Shown: positions 1 to 5,079 of the stretch, one piece after another
Layout of the letters: each line of letters opens with the position of its first letter
Numbering within the stretch: position 1 is the first letter of the stretch
Source of the DNA: DASZHJ01 sp035581425
GTDB lineage: Bacteria > Pseudomonadota > Alphaproteobacteria > ATCC43930 > CGMCC-115725
DNA length: 5,079 nt
Direction: 5' to 3'
Assembly (NCBI GenBank): GCA_035581425.1
Contig: DATJVP010000005.1
Location: forward strand, 1-5,079
The notes under the pieces: generated by a model
The model's input: only the letters and a program-made list of their open reading frames with translations
Told to the model about the DNA's origin: nothing
The model's database searches: none
Made by a program: the position numbers and the translations under genes

Positions 1-696
1 CTCGCCGCTGCTCACGACCCAGCCTGCGAATTGCCAGAGAAGGCAGGAGAGCGCGCGCCGCGGCCTGCGATAGATGATCCGGACCGCACGGTCGAGCGCC
101 CTGGAGCCGCCGACCATGCGCTCGAAGCTGGCGCTGAAGAATGGGCGGAGGAGCGGCGCGAATAGCTCGAACAAGCCGAGGCGCTGCGCGATCGCGAAGC
201 CCGCGAGGACGGGGATCGCGAATGCGAGGCCGAGGACAATGTCCGTGCAGAGCGTCGCATCCTCGTAGCGCAGGAAGAGCAGGAAGAGCCCGAACACGGT
301 GAAGAGAAATTGCGAGAGCAGCGACATCGTCATGTCCACGACGAGGGTCGCCACTGCCGGGCGTGTGCGGACGCCGCGCATCATCATGAGCCGCACGCCG
401 ACGATCTCACCGCCCACGCGGAAGACCGGGAGCATTGCATTGACGGCCTCGCGCACCCAGACCGTCCACAAGAAGAAGCCGAGCGGTGGCCGGCGCTCGC
501 CCGGCAGCAGCGCGCGCCAGGCGCGCGCGTTCGCCGTCATCGGCGCCAGATGGAAGAGCGCAATCGCAGGAAGGCCCAAGCCCACGCTCGCGAAGGTCGC
601 GAGGACCTCTCCCGCTCCCTCGTAGATCACGAGCCCGCTCGCCGCGCCAAGGCCGAGGAGACCGAGCGCGAGCGCCAGGAGCCGCATAGACGGCAT
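1..696 (-). CDS. hpnL: HpnL family membrane protein (5' part; runs off left edge)
   Basis: The minus strand is open from 696 to the window edge and gives 232 residues with no stop, so the C-terminal part lies outside. The protein is strongly hydrophobic. Likely membrane segments lie at about residues 5-25, 31-52, 113-142 and 153-171. The stretch at about 86-108 (N-A-M-L-P-V-F-R-V-G-G-E-I-V-G-V-R-L) matches the LP..R.GGE..R signature of the lysylphosphatidylglycerol-synthase transmembrane family, to which HpnL belongs. L-W-Q-F-A-G-W at 220-226 also fits. The ATG at 696 is the first ATG, GTG or TTG in this frame downstream of hpnJ and has a purine-rich GGGGA about 7 bases upstream. A second Met at residue 4 is less well placed. 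HpnL is an inner-membrane protein found in hopanoid clusters. Its biochemical role is not settled, and transport or localisation is usually suggested. It lies 73 bp after hpnJ, probably in the same operon. The family call is confident but the function is not. Confidence 0.86.
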   Translation of the reverse strand, partial: MPSMRLLALALGLLGLGAASGLVIYEGAGEVLATFASVGLGLPAIALFHLAPMTANARAWRALLPGERRPPLGFFLWTVWVREAVNAMLPVFRVGGEIVGVRLMMMRGVRTRPAVATLVVDMTMSLLSQFLFTVFGLFLLFLRYEDATLCTDIVLGLAFAIPVLAGFAIAQRLGLFELFAPLLRPFFSASFERMVGGSRALDRAVRIIYRRPRRALSCLLWQFAGWVVSSGE

Positions 697-769
697 GCGC
701 CATCCCCGCCGTCGCGCTCGGCTGCCGGCGGCGACTCTCAGCTCGGTATCGGTCAGCGGAGCCCTCGTC

Positions 770-2197
770 CTACTGGGCGAGTTCGCGCTCGCGCAGGAAG
801 CGGAAAAACTCCACGCCCTCGCGCAGTCTGCGCACCATCATTTCGGGGCTGCGCACCATCTCGCCAACGATCGAGGCGATCTTGCCCGCGCGGAAATAGA
901 AGCGGCGATAGAAGGTCTCCACGGAATCGAAGATCTCCTGGTGCGAAAGATGCGGATAGTGGAGCGGCGCGATCTGGATGCCGTGCTCGTCCACGAGCTC
1001 CGCATGCTCCGCGTCGAGCCAGCCATTTTCGACGGCCTGATTGAAGAGGAAGGTGCCGGGATAGGGGGCCGCGAGCGAGACCTGGATCGTGTGCGGATTG
1101 ATCTCCGTCGCGAACTTGATGGTCTCCTCGATCGTCTCCTTGGTCTCGCCGGGCAGCCCCAGGATGAAGGTGCCGTGGATGGTGATCCCGAGCTCGTGGC
1201 AATCCCTGGTGAAGCGGCGCGCGACATCGACGCGCATGCCCTTTTTGATATTGAAGAGGATCTGCTGATTGCCGGTCTCGTAACCCACCAGCAGCAGCCG
1301 GAGCCCGTTGTCGCGGAGGACCTTGAGCGTCTCGCGCGGCACATTCGCCTTGGCATTGCAGGACCAGGTGACGCCGAGCTTGCCGAGCTCGCGCGCCACT
1401 GCCTCCGCGCGAGGCGCGTTGTCGGTGAAGGTGTCGTCGTCGAAGAAGACTTCCTTCACCTGCGGAAAATTCGCGGTGATGAACTTCACCTCATCGACGA
1501 CGTGGCCGACGCTGCGCACGCGGTAACGGTGACCCCCGACGGTCTGGGGCCAGAGGCAGAAGGTGCAACGGGACTTGCAGCCGCGCCCCGTATAAAACGA
1601 GACGTATGGGTGCTTCAGATAGCCGATGAAATAGTCCTCGATCCTGAGGTCGCGTTTGTAGACCTCGCTCACGAAGGGCAGCTCGTCCATGTTCTCGAGG
1701 ACGGCGCGCTCGGGATTGTGCTGGAGCACGCCCTCGCCGTTCCGCCAGCTAAGCCCGTCGATCTCCTTGAGTGAGCGGCCTTCAGCCACTTCCTTGATCG
1801 TGAAGTCGAACTCGTTGCGCCCCACGAAATCGATCGCGGGCGCCTGCTCCAGGCTCTCTTTGGGTTGTACCGCGACCTTGGCGCCGACGAACCCAACCTT
1901 GATATTGGGGTTCACGTCCTTGAGCGCCGCCGCCATTTTTGCGTCCGCTGCGAAGGACGGCGTCGAGGTGTGCATAACCACGAGATCGTAGTCCTTGGCG
2001 AGCGGAAGCACCTGCTGCAGCGGGATGCCGGCGGCCGGCGCGTCGATGAGCTTGCTGCCGGGAACGAGCGCCGCGGGCTGCGCGAGCCAAGTCGGATACC
2101 AGAAGGAGCGGATCTCGCGCCGCGCCTGATAGCGCGACCCTGCTCCACCGTCGAAGCCTTCGAAGGAAGGGGGGTGCAAGAAGAGCGTCTTCATCAT
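770..2197 (-). CDS. hpnJ: Hopanoid biosynthesis radical SAM protein HpnJ (BHT cyclitol ether formation)
   Basis: A complete 475-residue protein. The radical-SAM cluster motif C-x3-C-x2-C is clear at Cys207, Cys211 and Cys214 (G-R-G-C-K-S-R-C-T-F-C). These ligate a [4Fe-4S] cluster that cleaves S-adenosylmethionine. The N-terminal ~140 residues look like the cobalamin-binding-type Rossmann domain seen in this radical-SAM subgroup, but I see no DxHxxG cobalamin motif. The catalytic barrel follows at roughly 197-370, with G-Y-E-T-G at 305-309 and G-L-P-G-E-T at 347-352, then a helical C-terminal region. Family knowledge from Burkholderia cenocepacia genetics is that HpnJ converts glucosaminyl-BHT to the BHT cyclitol ether by ring contraction in the cytoplasm. 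The start overlaps the hpnI stop as ATGA (2194-2197), and a GGAG lies 10 bases upstream at 2208-2211, which implies translational coupling. A second Met follows at codon 2. The protein is intact. Confidence 0.93.
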   Translation of the reverse strand: MMKTLFLHPPSFEGFDGGAGSRYQARREIRSFWYPTWLAQPAALVPGSKLIDAPAAGIPLQQVLPLAKDYDLVVMHTSTPSFAADAKMAAALKDVNPNIKVGFVGAKVAVQPKESLEQAPAIDFVGRNEFDFTIKEVAEGRSLKEIDGLSWRNGEGVLQHNPERAVLENMDELPFVSEVYKRDLRIEDYFIGYLKHPYVSFYTGRGCKSRCTFCLWPQTVGGHRYRVRSVGHVVDEVKFITANFPQVKEVFFDDDTFTDNAPRAEAVARELGKLGVTWSCNAKANVPRETLKVLRDNGLRLLLVGYETGNQQILFNIKKGMRVDVARRFTRDCHELGITIHGTFILGLPGETKETIEETIKFATEINPHTIQVSLAAPYPGTFLFNQAVENGWLDAEHAELVDEHGIQIAPLHYPHLSHQEIFDSVETFYRRFYFRAGKIASIVGEMVRSPEMMVRRLREGVEFFRFLRERELAQ

Positions 2198-3354
2198 GCC
2201 GGACGGTCTCCATCAAGGGTGAGTTGGCCGCGGCGGTCGACGCGGAAGCGTCGGTTGCGCCAGGCCACGGTCCGGGTGCTGAAACTGACGACGAACACTC
2301 CGAACGACAGCAGGTCCCGCACCGGGAGGAGCCATGCCGGCAGCGGCGGCAGCCTCAGGGCGCGATCGACGGCGCGCACCATAGCAAAGCGCGCCAACAA
2401 TGCAACGGCAAGCCCGGCGAGCGGTATCACCCCGAATCCACCCGCCGGTAGTGCAAGAAGCGCGAAGGGCAAGGGGTGGGCCACGACCGTACCGAAATAG
2501 CCCCACGGCGCGACTCCGCGAATCGTCAGCGCCCAGCGCAGCTCGTGCCGCCAGAGCACGCCGAGCGACCGCTCGGAGAGCCAATCGTCGATGAGGAGGT
2601 GCGAGAGCACAACGCGCTTCCCGAGACGGCGAACCCCGGCGCCGAGCGCATTGTCCTCGCCAAGCGTGTCTGCGAAGGCCTCGAGGCCGCCGATCTCGGC
2701 AAGCGTCCTTCGGGGGATCGCGATGCTGGCGCCGAAACATCCTTCGCCTGGCCGCACGCGCTCGCCGAGCACCGCCTGCGGCAGAAAGCCATAGTTGATG
2801 TGCGCGGCGGCAAGCCGGGACCAGAGGCTGCGATCAGCGGGGCAACCGCGGTAGAGCGAGGTCACGAGGCCGACCGACGGGTCCGCAAACTCGCCCGTCA
2901 CGGAGGCGAGGAAATCCGCGGAAAGCCGCATGTCGCTGTCGACCATCACCAGAAGGTCGTGGCGTGCCAGCGGCAGCATGTTCAGGAGATTGCCGACTTT
3001 GAGATTGACGCCGTGCGGACGCTCGTCGACCGCGAGCGCGATCGGGACCTGGGGTCGCTCGCGCTGCAGCCGCTCGACCGCGGGGATCGCGGGATCCCGC
3101 GGGTCCTGCACTCCACAAACGATCTCGAACTGCGGATGAGCCTGATCGGCAGCAGAAAGCAGGTTCTCGTAAAGGCCGGGATCCTCGCCGCAGAGCGGCC
3201 GCAGAATGCTCGCCGCGGGCGGGGCCGACGACTCAATCGCCGGCCGGCGCAGGAAGCGAATGAGGCTCAGGGTTGCGAGGACGTAATAGGTGCAACCCGC
3301 GAGCACACAGGCTTCCAGAAGGCCGGTAAGAAATTTTAATATCTCAGGTGGCAT
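2194..3354 (-). CDS. hpnI: Hopanoid biosynthesis glycosyltransferase HpnI
   Basis: A 386-residue protein read from the ATG at 3354. It resembles GT2/GT21 (ceramide-glucosyltransferase-like) enzymes. It has an N-terminal membrane anchor at about 7-34, then a cytoplasmic GT-A domain with V-D-S-D at 138-141 (nucleotide-sugar/metal binding DxD type), G-E-D-N at 232-235 (catalytic-base region) and R-H-E-L-R-W at 269-274 (the (Q/R)xxRW box). Further hydrophobic segments lie at about 286-325 and 340-360. Published work assigns HpnI the transfer of N-acetylglucosamine to bacteriohopanetetrol, upstream of HpnK and HpnJ. An in-frame ATG at 3432 would add 26 Pro/Gly/Ser-rich residues before the anchor. 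I prefer 3354 because the protein then starts directly at the membrane anchor and because the upstream ATG would overlap the candidate promoter. The SD before 3354 is poor. The first codons are AT-rich. It is translationally coupled to hpnJ by ATGA. Confidence 0.9.
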   Translation of the reverse strand: MPPEILKFLTGLLEACVLAGCTYYVLATLSLIRFLRRPAIESSAPPAASILRPLCGEDPGLYENLLSAADQAHPQFEIVCGVQDPRDPAIPAVERLQRERPQVPIALAVDERPHGVNLKVGNLLNMLPLARHDLLVMVDSDMRLSADFLASVTGEFADPSVGLVTSLYRGCPADRSLWSRLAAAHINYGFLPQAVLGERVRPGEGCFGASIAIPRRTLAEIGGLEAFADTLGEDNALGAGVRRLGKRVVLSHLLIDDWLSERSLGVLWRHELRWALTIRGVAPWGYFGTVVAHPLPFALLALPAGGFGVIPLAGLAVALLARFAMVRAVDRALRLPPLPAWLLPVRDLLSFGVFVVSFSTRTVAWRNRRFRVDRRGQLTLDGDRPA

Positions 3355-3422
3355 GCTATGGTTACCAGGGGTCGCGAGGGAAGTCGGCGGCCGCGGGTGG
3401 GAGCCTCCTAAGCCTTGAAAAG

Positions 3423-3451
3423 CCTGTTGCATTCGTCCCCCACATTGTCAA
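3423..3451 (-). promoter_or_regulatory. Candidate hpnI-hpnJ-hpnL promoter
   Basis: On the minus strand a perfect TTGACA lies at 3451-3446. At a 17-base spacing the -10 position reads AACAGG (3428-3423), which is a poor match to TATAAT. Transcription would begin near 3415, giving a leader of about 60 bases before the ATG at 3354. The call rests on the -35 hexamer and the divergent gene layout only. Alphaproteobacterial -10 elements are often degenerate. Confidence 0.33.
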
Positions 3452-3474
3452 CCATGCGGCACTCCCTGTATCGG
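3445..3474 (+). promoter_or_regulatory. Candidate mlaA promoter
   Basis: TTGTCA at 3445-3450 is a 5/6 match to the sigma-70 -35 consensus. At 18 bases spacing it is followed by TATCGG (3469-3474), a weak -10. The start point would be near 3481, leaving a short leader that contains the mlaA ribosome binding site. This -35 overlaps the minus-strand TTGACA on the opposite strand. The evidence is pattern matching only. Confidence 0.3.
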
Positions 3475-3492
3475 CTTGGAGCGTGAGGGTAT

Positions 3493-3500
3493 AAGGGTGA
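3493..3500 (+). promoter_or_regulatory. Ribosome binding site that fixes the mlaA start
   Basis: AAGGGTGA, whose AAGG ends 9 bases before the ATG at 3506, is a reasonable Shine-Dalgarno match. It favours the ATG at 3506 over the in-frame TTG at 3476 or GTG at 3497. The GTG overlaps this site. Confidence 0.55.
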
Positions 3501-3505
3501 AGAAC

Positions 3506-4291
3506 ATGTCCCGCCGCGTCCCGGGCCTGAAGTTGTGGCTCTTCCTGCCCTTGATCTTGACGCTCGGCGCCTGCGCAACGCCGCCCACCGATCCCGTCGC
3601 CCGTGCGGAATGGGAGAAGGTCAACGATCCGCTGGAGCCGATGAACCGCGAGATTCTCGACTTCAACCTGTTCGTCGATCGTATCCTCATCAAGCCGGCC
3701 GCGAAGACCTACCGCACCGTCGTGCCTCAATATCCGCGCGACCGCGTGCGCAACTTCCTCGACAACCTCGGCGAGCCCGTGATTTTCTTTAACGACACGC
3801 TGCAGGGCGAGTTCGATCGGGCGCACACGACCTTCGCGCGCTTCCTCTTCAACACGACATTCGGCATCGGCGGCCTCTGGGATCAGGCGACCAAAATCGG
3901 CCTCGAGAAGCAGACCGGGGATTTCGGGCAAACGCTTTATAGCTGGGGCGTGCCCGATGGCCCCTATCTCGTGCTGCCGATCTTCGGACCTTCGAATCCC
4001 CGCGACGCGATAGGCCTCCTCGTCGACAGCTACATCGATCCCTTCAAATACGTCGCCGCCAACAACGGCGCGAGGGCCGCCGGCCTCTACCGTTGGATCG
4101 CGACTGGCGTCGACGAGCGCTCGCGCAACATCGAGAGCTTCGACGAGATCCAGCGGAACGCCCTCGACTTCTATGCGCAGCTTCGCAGCCTTTGGCGCCA
4201 ACATCGCGCGTCCGAGCTTCGGCATGGCGAGCCCGCGCCCATCGACGACGACGACGACCTCTACAGCGATCCCGGCTCCAAGAAGCCCTGA
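3506..4291 (+). CDS. mlaA: MlaA/VacJ family outer-membrane lipoprotein
   Basis: A 261-residue protein read from the ATG at 3506. It begins with a lipoprotein signal peptide: basic R3-R4, a hydrophobic core at about 8-20 and the lipobox L20-G21-A22-C23. Cys23 is the predicted lipidation site, and Ala rather than Asp follows it, consistent with outer-membrane sorting. The MlaA domain covers about 38-235. Family hallmarks are N-D-P-L-E-P-M-N-R at 40-48, N-F-L-D-N-L-G-E-P at 83-91, R-F-L-F-N-T-T-F-G at 112-120, and G-V-P-D-G-P-Y-L-V-L-P with F-G-P-S at 148-163. In characterised bacteria MlaA sits in the outer membrane with porins and removes phospholipid from the outer leaflet, passing it to periplasmic MlaC. 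Here the MlaC-like neighbour is hpnM, convergent with a 5-bp gap. It is divergent from hpnI. The C-terminus carries five Asp in a row (247-251). The gene appears intact, and the family assignment is firm. Confidence 0.93.
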   Translation: MSRRVPGLKLWLFLPLILTLGACATPPTDPVARAEWEKVNDPLEPMNREILDFNLFVDRILIKPAAKTYRTVVPQYPRDRVRNFLDNLGEPVIFFNDTLQGEFDRAHTTFARFLFNTTFGIGGLWDQATKIGLEKQTGDFGQTLYSWGVPDGPYLVLPIFGPSNPRDAIGLLVDSYIDPFKYVAANNGARAAGLYRWIATGVDERSRNIESFDEIQRNALDFYAQLRSLWRQHRASELRHGEPAPIDDDDDLYSDPGSKKP

Positions 4292-4312
4292 GGCAGTCAC
4301 GCCGGCTTCTTG
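4279..4312. terminator. Inverted repeat across the convergent mlaA and hpnM ends (weak bidirectional terminator candidate)
   Basis: CAAGAAGCC at 4279-4287 and GGCTTCTTG at 4304-4312 are perfect reverse complements, giving a 9-bp stem around a 16-base loop. The loop holds both stop codons. No T-run follows on either strand, so it is not a canonical intrinsic terminator. The repeat also encodes similar C-terminal Lys-Lys-Pro in both proteins, so it may arise from coding alone. Confidence 0.3.
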
Positions 4313-4920
4313 AGATCGGCCGTGCGCTTCTGGATCAGTTTGAGGAGTGCGTCCGCTCCCTCGTTGCGCAGAACGGTCGAGAACTCCGCGCGCCTCGTCG
4401 CGAGCTCGCTCACGGTGCCCTTCAGGAACACGTCGATGATCTGCCAGCCACCTTCGCCGTCGCGCAGAAGGTAGTTGAGCTCGATGATGTTTCCGTCGTT
4501 CTCGATGAGCTTGGTACTGACGATCACTCCGCCGGCGCTCGACGTCGTGTCCGGGCTCACTTCGAAGCGCTGCCCGGAATAGCCGTCGAAGCGGTTGGCG
4601 TAGGTGGAGACGCTGAAATCGCCGAAGGCCGTGGTGAGCGACGACTGCTCCGCAGAGCTCAGCTTCTGCCAGTCCGGCCCGATCGCAAGGCGTGCCATCA
4701 GCGGCAGGTTGAACGCGCGGTGCATCGCGGGATCGAGCTTCTCGTAGCGTCCTTGAAAGCCCAGCGTCTTCGCCTGCTTCATCACCTCGATGAGCGTGGC
4801 GTAGAAGGTATTGACGGTATCGACCGCTGGCGCCTCGGCGGCGCGGGCGAGCAACGGCGCGAGGACGGCCGCAGCCGCCCCCGCCGATAGCAAGCGGAGG
4901 AACGACCGGCGCTCGATCAT
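4297..4920 (-). CDS. hpnM: Hopanoid-associated MlaC/Ttg2D-like periplasmic protein HpnM
   Basis: A complete 207-residue protein of usual MlaC-family size. The N-terminus is a signal peptide with a twin-arginine pattern, E3-R4-R5-S6-F7-L8-R9, then an Ala/Leu-rich core at 10-25 and A-x-A cleavage options around residues 27-30. The mature part shows the MlaC (toluene-tolerance Ttg2D) fold features: W84-x-x-L-S-x-A-E-Q followed by F-G-D-F-S-V-x-T-Y-A-N-R-F at 99-111, and the G-W-Q-I-I-D-V segment at 158-164 with the K-G-T-V-S-E-L and R-x-E-F stretch at 167-180. MlaC proteins carry a lipid across the periplasm. In hopanoid clusters this paralogue is called HpnM and is proposed to work with the HpnN RND exporter, though its ligand is unproven. 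The ATG at 4920 overlaps the dxs stop (ATGA), so translation is probably coupled. A GGGGGAG lies about 14 bases upstream. An ordinary MlaC of a phospholipid system is the main alternative, but the hpn/dxs setting favours HpnM. Confidence 0.88.
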   Translation of the reverse strand: MIERRSFLRLLSAGAAAAVLAPLLARAAEAPAVDTVNTFYATLIEVMKQAKTLGFQGRYEKLDPAMHRAFNLPLMARLAIGPDWQKLSSAEQSSLTTAFGDFSVSTYANRFDGYSGQRFEVSPDTTSSAGGVIVSTKLIENDGNIIELNYLLRDGEGGWQIIDVFLKGTVSELATRRAEFSTVLRNEGADALLKLIQKRTADLKKPA

Positions 4921-5079
4921 GCTCTGACCAATTTCTCCCCCGCCTCGCGCCCGAGGGCCGCCATGGCGGTGCGGACGATGTGGGGGGAGGTGAGCTGCGC
5001 CTGCTCGTACTGCTTGGCCGGCGCGTCGTGCTCGAGGAAGCGGTCCGGCAGCACCATCGGACGCAGCTTCAAGCCGTGA
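4917..5079 (-). CDS. dxs: 1-deoxy-D-xylulose-5-phosphate synthase, C-terminal end (runs off right edge)
   Basis: Only the last 53 codons and the stop (TGA, 4919-4917) are inside the window. The peptide starts H-G-L-K-L-R-P-M-V-L-P-D-R-F-L-E-H-D-A-P and continues with A-K-Q-Y-E-Q-A and H-I-V-R-T-A. This matches the conserved C-terminal transketolase domain of Dxs (LK.R.M.LPD.F..HD.P..qY..A.L....IV). Dxs is a cytoplasmic, thiamine-diphosphate-dependent enzyme that condenses pyruvate and glyceraldehyde-3-phosphate in the first, often flux-controlling, step of the MEP pathway. Its place directly before hpnM, with a 4-bp ATGA overlap, ties precursor supply to hopanoid production. Catalytic residues lie upstream, outside the window. 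It may be a second, hopanoid-dedicated dxs copy, which cannot be judged here. Confidence 0.88.
   Translation of the reverse strand, partial: HGLKLRPMVLPDRFLEHDAPAKQYEQAQLTSPHIVRTAMAALGREAGEKLVRA

Noticed and set aside
407..703. Minus-strand open frame starting at ATG 703, seven bases before the hpnL start
   Set aside because: It is a different frame from hpnL with an Arg/Gly/Pro-rich product. The neighbouring frame from 696 has clear membrane segments and HpnL motifs.
310..1044. Plus-strand open frame of 244 codons opposite hpnL and the end of hpnJ
   Set aside because: It is Arg/Ala/His-rich with no domain and spans two real genes on the other strand.
695..1774. Long plus-strand open frame (359 codons) opposite hpnJ
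   Set aside because: It is antisense to a well-conserved radical-SAM gene. Its product is Glu/Leu/Ala/Asp-rich with no recognisable family, typical of a GC-rich antisense shadow.
2476..3339. Plus-strand open frame of 287 codons opposite hpnI
   Set aside because: Its low-complexity charged composition and lack of motifs mark it as the shadow of the glycosyltransferase gene.
3355..3432. Upstream in-frame start for hpnI at 3432
   Set aside because: The added 26 residues are Pro/Gly/Ser-rich and precede the membrane anchor. The start would also lie upstream of the transcription start predicted from the TTGACA element.
3476..3505. TTG start for mlaA at 3476, ten codons upstream
   Set aside because: The extension adds charged residues before a normal lipoprotein signal peptide, while the ATG at 3506 has a properly spaced Shine-Dalgarno match.
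3362..4300. Minus-strand open frame of 312 codons opposite mlaA
   Set aside because: It covers the mlaA coding region and divergent promoter area in antisense. It shows no domain, and mlaA itself has clear family motifs and a lipobox.
4093..4890. Plus-strand open frame of 265 codons across the end of mlaA and opposite hpnM
   Set aside because: It reads through the end of mlaA in another frame and is antisense to hpnM. Its Arg-rich composition matches no family.

Overview
This is a high-GC, tightly packed bacterial chromosomal segment carrying part of a hopanoid (bacterial pentacyclic triterpenoid) biosynthesis and transport locus. Gene content, GC-rich codon use and protein style suggest an alphaproteobacterium that makes extended (C35) hopanoids. 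This is inferred from translated sequence, and the genus cannot be told.

Layout, left to right. Positions 1-696 (minus strand) hold the N-terminal 232 residues of hpnL, a polytopic membrane protein that runs off the left edge. After a 73-bp gap comes hpnJ (770-2197, minus), a radical-SAM enzyme, joined by a 4-bp ATGA overlap to hpnI (2194-3354, minus), a membrane glycosyltransferase. A 151-bp divergent intergenic region (3355-3505) separates hpnI from mlaA/vacJ (3506-4291, plus), an outer-membrane lipoprotein of the Mla lipid-transport family. mlaA converges, with only 5 bp between stop codons, on hpnM (4297-4920, minus), a periplasmic MlaC-like protein with a Tat-type signal. hpnM overlaps by ATGA the end of dxs (4917 to the right edge, minus), the first enzyme of the MEP isoprenoid pathway.

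How the genes work together. Dxs feeds isopentenyl precursors into hopanoid synthesis. From published work on the family, HpnI adds an N-acetylglucosamine to bacteriohopanetetrol (BHT), HpnK removes the acetyl group and HpnJ contracts the sugar ring to the BHT cyclitol ether. HpnL, HpnM and MlaA are envelope proteins that plausibly handle movement of hopanoids or phospholipids. The inserted plus-strand mlaA splits the locus into at least two minus-strand units: ...dxs-hpnM and hpnI-hpnJ-hpnL....

The most notable points are the absence of hpnK from its usual place between hpnJ and hpnL, and the placing of an MlaA gene against the MlaC-like hpnM. No RNA genes, mobile elements, CRISPR arrays or large repeats are seen, and no stretch above 300 bp lacks a gene. 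Nothing here amounts to a wholly undescribed system.
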